A stretch of 6,381 nt of DNA from contig NVSH01000005.1 in assembly GCA_002401185.1 (NCBI GenBank), positions 1 to 6,381 on the forward strand. The letters run 5' to 3'. How positions within the stretch are numbered: the stretch's first letter is position 1; every line of letters begins with the position of its first letter. The translations under genes were made by a program, and so were the position numbers. Shown here piece after piece: positions 1 to 5,996 of this stretch. Below the pieces are notes generated by a model. It ran no database searches. It was not told the DNA's origin and was given only the letters and a program-made list of their open reading frames with translations. Source of the DNA: Gammaproteobacteria bacterium (GTDB taxonomy: Bacteria > Pseudomonadota > Gammaproteobacteria > SZUA-229).

Positions 1-1125
1 GCGGGAGGCAGCAGCGAACTGCGCAGTAGCGAGGTTGCGCTGACCGATGCCCATGGCACGGAGCACTGGTTCCAGGTGGTCAAGCGACCGCTGCGGATCT
101 CGGCACGCACCTGCCATGTGGTCACGGTAGCGGTGGACATCTCACTGCGCCGACGCATGGAGCAGATGAAGACCGAATTCATCTCTACCGTCAGCCATGA
201 ACTGCGCACGCCGCTGACCGCCATCCGCGGCGCGCTCGGCATGCTGATCGGCGGTATCGCCGGGCATATCGGCGACGACGCCCGCCCGCTGCTGGATATC
301 GCGCACAAGAACAGCGAACGCCTGGTGCGCCTGATCAACGACATCCTCGACATCGAAAAGCTCGAAGCCGGGCGCCTGGCGTTCAACTTCGGCCGCCACG
401 ACGTGCGCGCGCTGGTGCAGCAGGCGCTGTCGGACATCGAGCCGTACGCCCGCGACTACGGCGTCAGCCTCGCGTTGGTGAGCGGCGACGAGTCGCGGTC
501 GAGCGACGCCATGGTCGACCCCGACCGCTTCGCCCAGGTGATGGCCAACCTGCTGTCCAATGCGATCAAGCATTCCCCCGCCGGCGGCAGCGTGACGGTC
601 GATCTTGGTCACCACGACAACGTGCTGGAACTCGGTGTACAGGATCACGGGGCGGGGATTCCCGAGGCTTTCCGCGGGCGGATCTTCGAACGCTTCGCCC
701 AGGCCGACTCCTCCGACGCCCGCCAACGTGGCGGCACCGGGCTGGGCCTGGCGATCACCCGCTCGCTGGTGCAGCAGATGCACGGGCAGATCGGTTTCGA
801 CTCCCAGGAAGGCCACGGCTCGCGCTTCTGGCTGCAGCTGCCACTGGAGGAGCAATCCGCAGCGCCCCTGCAGCGACCCGCCGCACCACGGGCCAGAGCC
901 GCTCAGGGTGACGACGCGCCGCTGATCCTCATCCTCGAGCCGGACACGCGGGCCGCCGAGCAGCTGGCCACAGCGCTGCAGCAACATGGCTACGCCACCT
1001 TGATCAGTGGGAGCGCAGCCGAGGCACGCCAGCTGTTGCTGAAGTTCGACGTCGAGGCACTGACCCTCAGCCCGGCACTGGATGACGAGAACAGCGCGGC
1101 TTTCCTGCAGAGCCTGCGCAGCCAG
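1..1125 (+). CDS. Hybrid sensor histidine kinase, internal fragment (open at the 5' end, cut at the 3' end by a chimeric join)
   Basis: Two-component sensor kinase that would autophosphorylate on histidine. The frame is already open at base 1, so the N-terminus (sensor region) lies outside the window; residues are numbered here from base 1. Residues 1-50 look like the end of a PAS domain (HWFQVVKRPL, then VTVAVDIS). The HisKA H-box is FISTVSHELRTPLTAIRG with phospho-acceptor His66. The ATPase domain shows the N-box NLLSNAIKHSP (Asn187), the G1 box DHGAGIPE (about 215-222) and the G2 box GGTGLGLA (244-251). A linker rich in Ala and Pro leads into a receiver-like domain from about residue 307 (LILILEPD). 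Where a receiver has its phospho-acceptor Asp, this one reads TLSPALDDEN, so Ser357 seems to replace Asp. No transmembrane segment is visible in this part. Family resemblance ends at about QSLRSQ (to base 1125); what follows is antisense to pepP. G+C and codon use differ sharply from the rest of the window and look Pseudomonas-like. Confidence 0.9.
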
Positions 1126-1128
1126 CAC
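1111..1128. other. Chimeric junction between GC-rich kinase DNA and the AT-richer pepP segment
   Basis: Upstream of here the plus strand encodes a receiver domain; downstream the minus strand encodes PepP. Both genes stop matching their families at this point. The 12 bases at 1114-1125 (CTGCGCAGCCAG) fit both: LRSQ of the kinase on plus, and LAAQ of PepP on minus. Base composition changes abruptly at the same place. No insertion-sequence end, target-site duplication, tRNA or attachment site is visible. A join at a short shared word is typical of amplification chimeras, cloning chimeras or misassembly. A real recombination event cannot be excluded from sequence alone. Confidence 0.85.
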
Positions 1129-1992
1129 AACTTCGTAGATTTCCTGTTGTGGCACGGTAAATTCCCCGTTGACCGGAAAGGTACGCGTTATATCGGCAGC
1201 GTAACCCTGATACTCCGCGCCGGCATCGATTAATACCAGTTCGTCATCATTAAGCCTGGCATTATTCTCAGTGTAATGCAGGATACAACCATTCTCACCA
1301 CCACCGACGATGGATGAGTATGCCCAGCCGGCATCGTTGCGTTTAAATTCGAATAAAAACTCGGCTTCAAGCTCGCACTCGTTGATATCTGGTTCACATT
1401 TCTTCATCGCATTGATGTGTGCCCGCACCGATATTTTTGCTGCTTTACGCATCAAGCTGATCTCTTCGCGCCCCTTGAATAACCGCATGTCATGCAATAA
1501 AAATTCGAGAGAAACAAATTCGTACGGTACCCGTGCACCTCGACGAGACTGCGCACGCAAATCATTCACACACTGTATGACATGTTTATCAAACACTGGG
1601 TTGAGGCCGATACTGTAATATACGCTTTCTCGCCCTTCCATCAGCTCTGGCAGAATCTCTTCCATATCATCAATCGGATAAGCCGCATCGGCAGCAAAGT
1701 GTTCTATCGCGCCTTCTGGTCCAAAACGACGGCCTTCCCAAGTTTCTTTTTGCAGATCACGTTGACGACAAAACAGGACATACTCACCCTCTTTACGATG
1801 GGGAATAAGCACGATGACCGATTCCGGCTCATTGAAACCACTGAGATACATGAAGTCACTGTCTTGGCGAAAGCCATGCTCAACATCACGATTTCGTATC
1901 AGTGTCGGTGCAGAAGGTAAAATCGCTACCGAGTTATCATGCATCATCCGCATCAGTTGCTTACGACGTTTAATGTGTATTTTTTTATTCAA
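1114..1992 (-). CDS. pepP: Xaa-Pro aminopeptidase (aminopeptidase P), C-terminal third missing
   Basis: Cytoplasmic metallopeptidase of the M24B family that removes the N-terminal residue when proline is second. About 293 codons remain of the usual 440. The N-terminal non-catalytic domain is intact (FRQDSDFMYLSGFNEPE, WEGRRFGPEGA). The start of the pita-bread catalytic domain follows, with GENGCILHYTEN and the first two metal ligands, Asp256 in LIDAGAEYQGY and Asp267 in ADITRTFP. They correspond to Asp260 and Asp271 of the E. coli enzyme. The remaining ligands (one His, two Glu) are lost at the junction, so this fragment could not be active. The only sensible start is TTG at 1992: it gives MNKKIHIKRRKQL, aligns with the family N-terminus, has GGAA 9 bases upstream, and no in-frame ATG or GTG lies between it and the end of ygfB. 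It lies 34 bases after ygfB and is probably co-transcribed with it. Frame continuing below 1111 is antisense to the kinase. Confidence 0.93.
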
Positions 1993-2026
1993 TTTTCTGG
2001 TTTCCGATAGTGTAATAAAGTTAGCT

Positions 2027-2611
2027 TCAATGTACTGTTTGAGAGGACTGCAAAGGCTGCAACTCTTCGTAAACCAGTAACACACCCACACGGACATACT
2101 CACTAACTTCCATAAAAGCAACTTCGTCTTCTTCGTCGCCCTCTTCCAGGATGGCTAATTCCGCCTCATCATCCGCAATATATCCGGCACGGGATATTTC
2201 CAGAATATCATGAATTAATTCTTTACTGTCTTCGGGCAATTCTGTGTCTTCTTTTATGCCCCCGATAGCCAGACCATAAACAAAACCCTGGCACCAGACA
2301 CCTAAGGCCTCGACTCGCGATTCAAGTTCTTCATCATCATCGGGCAACATCAATTCGAAATCCACGTCGACGCTGTTCAACTGTTCTGTTGATATCTGAT
2401 GTATTTGTAATAACTTTTTACCTACCTGCTGCAGCGCTTTACTGCTTTCCTCATGGTTACCAAGCACTTGCAGCATCCACTGCGATGCCTCCGTTGCACC
2501 CTGTGCGCACAACATGCCACACAGTGCACCATGAGCTTCAATCGCACCCAATGCTGCGTCAACGTCAAATAACAAACCTTCTAACTGTGAAATATCCGGA
2601 AAACTTTGCAT
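2027..2611 (-). CDS. ygfB: UPF0149 family protein YgfB
   Basis: Acidic 194-residue protein of the UPF0149 (YgfB/YecA) family. Matching features are the N-terminal helical part with the EAHGALCGMLCAQG motif, a central LPDDDEELESRVEALGVWCQGFVYGLA segment in which an acidic loop precedes the conserved helix, and the C-terminal EVSEYVRVGVLLVYEEL. The length is close to the 192 residues of E. coli YgfB. It lacks the C-terminal zinc-binding SEC-C tail of YecA-type relatives. Its biochemical role is not settled; in Pseudomonas aeruginosa it has been linked to beta-lactam resistance through control of an amidase gene. I chose ATG at 2611 (MQSFPDISQLEGLL) over an in-frame TTG 18 bases upstream because the family begins near here. 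No strong Shine-Dalgarno sequence is visible for either. It heads the ygfB-pepP unit, divergent from the TIGR02449-zapA unit, as in Pseudomonas. Confidence 0.93.
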   Translation of the reverse strand: MQSFPDISQLEGLLFDVDAALGAIEAHGALCGMLCAQGATEASQWMLQVLGNHEESSKALQQVGKKLLQIHQISTEQLNSVDVDFELMLPDDDEELESRVEALGVWCQGFVYGLAIGGIKEDTELPEDSKELIHDILEISRAGYIADDEAELAILEEGDEEDEVAFMEVSEYVRVGVLLVYEELQPLQSSQTVH

Positions 2612-2684
2612 GACAACAAAAAACACCAATAGTCTTAAAAAGACGTGAGTTTAAATCAAACCCATGATAAATTCTTCATAGTAT

Positions 2685-2713
2685 TTGACCGATGACGTTT
2701 CTCACTCTACTAT
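2685..2713 (+). promoter_or_regulatory. Sigma-70-type promoter for the TIGR02449-zapA unit
   Basis: TTGACC (2685-2690) and TACTAT (2708-2713) are separated by exactly 17 bases. Each box differs from consensus at one or two positions. Transcription would begin about 6-7 bases after the -10 box, at 2719-2720, on the first bases of the ATG at 2719. The promoter lies in the 107-base gap between the divergent ygfB and TIGR02449 genes. An equally clear promoter for ygfB was not found on the other strand. Confidence 0.6.
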
Positions 2714-2718
2714 TAGGC

Positions 2719-2931
2719 ATGACTGACACAATCACAAGAATAACCAAACTCGAAGAACAGGTAAGTGACCTCATTGAGCTCTGCCAAAAGCTGGGCAATG
2801 ATAATACCGAACTTCGCAACCAACTCCATAAACTCCATTCTGAACGTTCTGGCCTCATCGAACAAAAAGAAAAAGTGCGCGTACAGGTAGAGTCAATGAT
2901 TAGTCGCTTACGCTCGATGGAAAAAGCCTAA
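2719..2931 (+). CDS. TIGR02449 family small coiled-coil protein (ZapB-like, next to zapA)
   Basis: Seventy-residue, highly charged protein that is almost entirely predicted coiled coil. Heptad-like hydrophobic spacing runs from ITKLEEQVSDLIEL through LGNDNTELRNQLHKL to VESMISRLRSMEKA, the last segment being a typical family ending. There is no signal peptide or membrane segment. Homologues of this family sit directly upstream of zapA in many Gammaproteobacteria, which suggests a part in cell division similar to the coiled-coil protein ZapB; that role is inferred, not shown. ATG at 2719 gives the usual family length; an in-frame ATG at 2692 would add nine hydrophobic residues (MTFLTLLLG), lies inside the predicted promoter and has no ribosome binding site. 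The chosen start also lacks a Shine-Dalgarno sequence and may be leaderless. zapA follows after 76 bases. Confidence 0.85.
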   Translation: MTDTITRITKLEEQVSDLIELCQKLGNDNTELRNQLHKLHSERSGLIEQKEKVRVQVESMISRLRSMEKA

Positions 2932-2963
2932 CTACCCGATTTTGTTCATTCTGTTAAGATAAC

Positions 2964-2994
2964 TATCGAAGACCACCTACGGCGGTCATTGATA
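2964..2994 (+). promoter_or_regulatory. Hairpin abutting the zapA ribosome binding site
   Basis: The 31 bases form a nearly complete inverted repeat. TATCGA (2964-2969) pairs with TTGATA (2989-2994) with one G-U pair, GACC (2971-2974) pairs with GGTC (2984-2987), and CC (2976-2977) pairs with GG (2981-2982) around a TAC loop. There are two internal mismatches (2970/2988 and 2975/2983). The last base is the first of the Shine-Dalgarno sequence AGAGGT (2994-2999). No T-run follows, so it is not an intrinsic terminator. It may modulate zapA translation or be a protein-binding site. Confidence 0.4.
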
Positions 2995-3007
2995 GAGGTT
3001 ACCCTAC

Positions 3008-3310
3008 GTGAGTAAAACAGAACCCTTAACCATAACCATTATGGGCAAGGAATACCGCATTGCCTGTCCTGATGAAGAAAAAGATAACCTGCGCGCATCC
3101 GCAGACCTTTTAAATGACAAACTCACTGAGATAAAACAACAAGGATCCGTAATCGGTACCGAACGCATAGCGATAATGGTTGCACTCAACCTAAGCCATG
3201 AAGTTTTACATAGCGCATCAATCAACACCGAGCACGATACTTTAAATCAGCGCATCGATGCTCTGTCAGAGCGTATCGATGATTCAATGCGAAATATTCA
3301 ACTGTTATAA
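3008..3310 (+). CDS. zapA: Cell division protein ZapA
   Basis: One-hundred-residue protein that binds FtsZ at the division site and cross-links FtsZ filaments, stabilising the Z ring; cytoplasmic. The N-terminal beta-hairpin region (LTITIMGKEYRIACPDEEKDNL) and the following helix with ADLLNDKL match the globular head of the family. GTERIAIMVALNLSHEVL corresponds to the TEQLVFIAALNISYEL stretch of the E. coli protein, and a C-terminal coiled coil follows (LNQRIDALSERIDDSM). It is slightly shorter than E. coli ZapA (109 residues) because the tail is short. The start is GTG at 3008, supported by the Shine-Dalgarno sequence AGAGGT eight bases upstream and by the family N-terminus (MSKTEPL). Probably transcribed together with the coiled-coil gene upstream. 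A hairpin at 2964-2994 touches its ribosome binding site. Confidence 0.95.
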   Translation: MSKTEPLTITIMGKEYRIACPDEEKDNLRASADLLNDKLTEIKQQGSVIGTERIAIMVALNLSHEVLHSASINTEHDTLNQRIDALSERIDDSMRNIQLL

Positions 3311-3350
3311 CTAACGTTCGGGTTTATTGTATTTATTACCTCTTTTTATA

Positions 3351-3378
3351 TTGATTTAAATATTACATTACATACAAT
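3351..3378 (+). promoter_or_regulatory. Candidate sigma-70 promoter upstream of 6S RNA
   Basis: TTGATT (3351-3356) and TACAAT (3373-3378) are 16 bases apart within a very AT-rich stretch directly after zapA. Transcription would start near 3385, which leaves a leader of about 41 bases before the predicted mature 5' end of 6S RNA; 6S RNA is normally trimmed at its 5' end, so this is possible. No better promoter close to 3426 was found. Confidence 0.4.
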
Positions 3379-3384
3379 AGAGTA

Positions 3385-3418
3385 ACGGATGCATGATACT
3401 TAAACATCGTTCATCCGT
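3385..3418 (+). terminator. Stem-loop between zapA and 6S RNA, possible zapA terminator
   Basis: ACGGATG (3385-3391) pairs with CATCCGT (3412-3418). After a C/T mismatch the stem continues with ATGAT (3393-3397) against ATCGT (3406-3410, one G-U pair) around an eight-base loop. A short run of four T begins three bases later (3422-3425), weak for an intrinsic terminator. It could end zapA transcripts or be a 5' leader hairpin removed from the 6S RNA precursor. The predicted promoter at 3351-3378 would start at the first base of this stem. Confidence 0.4.
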
Positions 3419-3425
3419 CAGTTTT

Positions 3426-3612
3426 GACATCTCTGGGATGTACGTAAGCAACCTGTTATATCCCTTGAGCCTTAAATGCTGTCTTTGGGAGTTGGACTGT
3501 TGAAGCCGTGCGCATTACCGCTAGTCGGGAAGCCTGACGTTTCATCGCTGATTCCCCCCTGAACTTACCGGTTCAAGGTCTTCAGTATTGCTACGGCATT
3601 TCTGGAGGTGTC
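3426..3612 (+). ncRNA. ssrS: 6S RNA
   Basis: Small RNA that mimics an open promoter and sequesters sigma-70 RNA polymerase in stationary phase. The ends form a terminal stem of 11 continuous pairs, GACATCTCTGG (3426-3436) with CTGGAGGTGTC (3602-3612), including U-G pairs. The 5' part CTCTGGGATGTACGTAAGC matches CTCTGAGATGTTCGCAAGC of the E. coli RNA, and CCCTTGAGCC (3462-3471) matches its CCCCTGAGCC. In the 3' half GAAGCCT and the small hairpin CCTGAAC/GGTTCAAGG are conserved, and GGCATTTCTGGAGG matches GGCATCTCGGAG. The length of about 187 nt is normal. Its place between zapA and ygfA is the classical location. A run of five T at 3619-3623 follows and may help termination, otherwise transcription continues into ygfA. 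The exact 5' and 3' ends are estimated from the stem. Confidence 0.94.
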
Positions 3613-3669
3613 ATCCTATTTTTAACCGAATCATTAATAAAATCACATCCTCAGCCCAACATCCGTTTC

Positions 3670-3684
3670 CATGGAGCCTCCATG
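3670..3684 (+). promoter_or_regulatory. Perfect inverted repeat over the ygfA ribosome binding site and start codon
   Basis: CATGGAG and CTCCATG flank a single central C at 3677, giving a perfect 15-base inverted repeat. It contains the Shine-Dalgarno sequence GGAG (3673-3676) and the ATG at 3682. In RNA a six-pair stem with a GCC loop could hide both. A repeat of this size is near what chance allows in a window this long, so only its position makes it notable. Confidence 0.35.
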
Positions 3685-4317
3685 CCTGACGACTCAACGC
3701 CAGACAAGCTAGCGGATAACGTTAATGCCAACCAGAGTCACACAAACATCAGACGACAGAAGCGTGCTCAACGTCAACGATTAACCCTTAAGACACAAAA
3801 AAAACACTGCCAGGCTTTGCGCGACAATGTCATTAAAGAGAAAACCTACCTAAACAGCAAACACATCGCCCTGTACATAGCCAATGACGGCGAAATTGAC
3901 CCGCAATCACTCATCGAACACGCCTGGTTTCTAAACAAAAAAGTTTATCTACCTATACTGGCACCACTACGAAACCGTTTGTATTTTGCACCTTATGACA
4001 CAGGTAGCCATTTAAGGCTTAACCGTTATGAGATACCCGAGCCAGTGTGCCATCCATCACAATGGAAAACGGCCAGACAGCTAGACCTCTTGTTACTTCC
4101 GCTGGTAGCTTTTGATGTTGACGGAAATCGTATCGGTATGGGCGGAGGTTTTTATGATCGTACACTGGCGTACCTCAAACACCGGCACCACTGGCGAAAG
4201 CCAACACTCGTGGGGCTGGCACACGACATTCAAAAAGTAGAACAACTCCATACGCAAAACTGGGATATTCCACTGGATTGCATCATTACTGAAAAGCAAC
4301 GGTATACCGCTTCGTAA
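3682..4317 (+). CDS. ygfA: 5-formyltetrahydrofolate cyclo-ligase
   Basis: Cytoplasmic enzyme (MTHFS) that converts 5-formyltetrahydrofolate to 5,10-methenyltetrahydrofolate with ATP, returning a stored folate to one-carbon metabolism. In E. coli the gene is linked to persister formation. The family signature GMGGGFYDR is at residues 152-160, preceded by LDLLLLPLVAFDVDGNR. Other matches are ALYIANDGEIDPQSLIE (about 63-79), KKVYLPIL (86-93), VGLAHDIQ (177-184) and WDIPLD (194-199) near the end. The Arg/Lys-rich segment around 24-41 is the usual N-terminal nucleotide-binding region. At 211 residues it is about 25-30 longer than the E. coli protein, mainly through a polar N-terminal extension. 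ATG at 3682 has GGAG five bases upstream; a start further in cannot be excluded. It lies 69 bases after 6S RNA, as in most Gammaproteobacteria, and converges on ilvA. Confidence 0.95.
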   Translation: MPDDSTPDKLADNVNANQSHTNIRRQKRAQRQRLTLKTQKKHCQALRDNVIKEKTYLNSKHIALYIANDGEIDPQSLIEHAWFLNKKVYLPILAPLRNRLYFAPYDTGSHLRLNRYEIPEPVCHPSQWKTARQLDLLLLPLVAFDVDGNRIGMGGGFYDRTLAYLKHRHHWRKPTLVGLAHDIQKVEQLHTQNWDIPLDCIITEKQRYTAS

Positions 4318-4349
4318 ATCTGGACTGCTCTAAGCTACAGTCAAAACAT

Positions 4350-4458
4350 TTTACCGCAGAGGCACAGAGAACGCGGAGTAAGCGCTCATATTGCTAACTG
4401 CGCCGTAGGGCACGTTAACAATAAAAAAACTCTGCGCTCTCTGTGCCTCTGCGGTAAA
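4350..4458. repeat. Long palindromic repeat between convergent ygfA and ilvA (possible two-way terminator)
   Basis: The arms 4350-4379 and 4429-4458 are 30 bases each and reverse-complementary at 28 positions; one of the two differences still allows a G-U pair. The arms begin TTTACCGCAGAGGCACAGAG. The 49-base centre holds a second inverted repeat, ATTGCTAAC (4390-4398) against GTTAACAAT (4414-4422, one mismatch), enclosing a small GC stem TGCGCC/GGGCA. The outer sequence resembles the dispersed words of the type ACCGCAGAGGCGCAGAG that I recognise from many environmental proteobacterial genomes; I cannot assign it to a named family. T-rich sequence follows on the plus side (4462-4475), so transcription from ygfA probably ends here; the T-run on the other side is short. 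No coding sequence lies inside. Confidence 0.85.
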
Positions 4459-4481
4459 TAATTTTTAAAGTTTTTAGAATC

Positions 4482-5996
4482 CTAAACAGAAAGAAATAGC
4501 TGGTAAGCAGGGTTATCCGTTTCTTCCCAATACGGATAAGCTAACGTATCAAGATACTCCCCCAACTGCTTACGCTCAGCTTTCGGTATCTGCAGCCCCA
4601 CCAATACGCGACCAAAAGCTGCCCCATGATTTCGATAATGGAACAGACTGATATTCCAACGCGTTCCAATACGGGTCAAGAAATCCAGCAAGGCACCCGG
4701 ACGCTCGGGAAACTCGAAACGATACAATACCTCGTTTTCTAATGCAGCACGACCGCCGACCAGATGACGTACATGCATCTTGGCCATTTCGTTATCCGTC
4801 ATGTCCAGTACTGGATATTTTTTATTCGTTAATCTGGCGATTAATTCTTTACGCTCAGTCATACCATCACTTAACTGAACACCAGCGAAAACCTGAGCAT
4901 CGGTATCATCAGAATAGCGGTAATTAAATTCGGTTATGCCACGCTTGCCGATGGTTTGACAGAAATGTTTAAAACTGCCGGGTCGTTCAGGAATGGTTAC
5001 TGCAAATAAAGCTTCACGTTGCTCACCTATCTCGGCTCTTTCTGAAACATGGCGCAGGCGATCAAAGTTCATGTTCGCACCACTGTTGATGGCTATCAGT
5101 GTTTTACCACTAACTTTTTTCTGGTCAACATATTTTTTCAAACCTGCCACAGCTAGTGCACCAGCAGGTTCAGTAATCGAACGGGTATCATCAAAGATAT
5201 CCTTAATGGCCGCACAAATTTCATCGGTAGTCACCGTTAACATCTGATCGACACACTGCTTGGCTACTCGAAACGACTCTTTACCCACCTGCTTTACCGC
5301 AACACCATCGGCAAATATGCCGACGTGGCCTAAAGTAACACGACGGTTTTTTTCAAAAGCGGCCGTCATGCAAGCTGCATCGGCCGGTTCTACACCGATG
5401 ATTTTTGTTTTCGGACTTAAATACTTAACAATTGAGCCCACACCTGCGATCAGGCCGCCACCGCCAACTGGAATAAAAATGGCATCGATAAAATCAGCAT
5501 GTTGACGAACGATTTCAAGACCGACTGTACCTTGCCCTGCAATAACATCGATATCATCATAAGGATGAATAAAATCTAATTTTTGTTTGCACGCATACTC
5601 AGTTGCATACTCACAGGCCTCATCATAATTATCACCAATTAATATGACTTTCGCACCATAAGACTTAACCGCTTTGACTTTAATACCGGGTGTTGTTTTA
5701 GGCATTACAATGGTTGCATCAAGGCCAAGCTTTTTCGCAGCCAAAGCCACACCTTGTGCATGATTACCCGCTGAGGCGGCAACCACGCCACGTACTTTTT
5801 TTGATAACGTAAGCTGATAAATACGGTTATAGGCACCACGTAACTTGAATGAAAAAACACTCTGTAAATCTTCACGCTTAAGCAACACCAAATTATTCTC
5901 GCGTTTGCTTAATAAATTGGCCTTTTCCAACGGCGTTTCTACAGCAACATCGTAAACCCGAGCAGTTAATATTTTTTCTATGTATTTCTTAGTCAT
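4482..5996 (-). CDS. ilvA: Threonine ammonia-lyase, biosynthetic (threonine deaminase)
   Basis: PLP-dependent cytoplasmic enzyme that turns threonine into 2-oxobutanoate and ammonia, the first committed step of isoleucine synthesis. The protein has 504 residues, near the 514 of E. coli IlvA. The PLP-binding lysine is Lys51 in SVFSFKLRGAYN. AASAGNHAQG (73-82) is the substrate-binding loop, and the glycine-rich phosphate loop is VGGGGLIAG (177-185). Two ACT-like regulatory domains follow, at about 328-400 (FAVTIPERPGSFKHF) and 423-495 (YRFEFPERPGALLDF). This marks the long, isoleucine-inhibited biosynthetic form, not the short catabolic TdcB type. ATG at 5996 gives MTKKYIEKILTARVYDVAVETPL, which resembles Pseudomonas IlvA; no clear Shine-Dalgarno sequence precedes it. 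It is divergent from rpiA and convergent with ygfA. No leader peptide rich in branched-chain codons was seen upstream. Confidence 0.97.
   Translation of the reverse strand: MTKKYIEKILTARVYDVAVETPLEKANLLSKRENNLVLLKREDLQSVFSFKLRGAYNRIYQLTLSKKVRGVVAASAGNHAQGVALAAKKLGLDATIVMPKTTPGIKVKAVKSYGAKVILIGDNYDEACEYATEYACKQKLDFIHPYDDIDVIAGQGTVGLEIVRQHADFIDAIFIPVGGGGLIAGVGSIVKYLSPKTKIIGVEPADAACMTAAFEKNRRVTLGHVGIFADGVAVKQVGKESFRVAKQCVDQMLTVTTDEICAAIKDIFDDTRSITEPAGALAVAGLKKYVDQKKVSGKTLIAINSGANMNFDRLRHVSERAEIGEQREALFAVTIPERPGSFKHFCQTIGKRGITEFNYRYSDDTDAQVFAGVQLSDGMTERKELIARLTNKKYPVLDMTDNEMAKMHVRHLVGGRAALENEVLYRFEFPERPGALLDFLTRIGTRWNISLFHYRNHGAAFGRVLVGLQIPKAERKQLGEYLDTLAYPYWEETDNPAYQLFLSV

Noticed and set aside
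605..925. Plus-strand frame inside the kinase gene
   Set aside because: Shadow frame over the ATPase domain in GC-rich DNA; composition (many Arg, Ser, Pro) is typical of such shadows.
76..1233. 385-residue plus-strand frame from the kinase into the pepP region, read as a complete protein
   Set aside because: The frame is open upstream to base 1, so GTG at 76 is not the real start. The part after about 1125 is antisense of pepP and matches nothing in a receiver domain.
1310..2080. Three plus-strand frames and one minus-strand frame within pepP
   Set aside because: They lie in other frames or on the other strand of a well-supported gene and show no family features.
142..2121. 659-residue minus-strand frame, read as a PepP fusion protein
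   Set aside because: Its C-terminal half is the antisense of the GC-rich kinase gene, which commonly leaves long open antisense frames, and its N-terminal 43 residues overlap ygfB. Only 1114-1992 is PepP.
3424..3429. Perfect -35 box TTGACA at the start of 6S RNA
   Set aside because: No acceptable -10 box occurs 15-19 bases downstream, and these bases belong to the conserved terminal stem of 6S RNA.
4742..5505. Plus-strand frames opposite ilvA
   Set aside because: All are antisense to conserved IlvA domains and have no ribosome binding sites or recognisable motifs.
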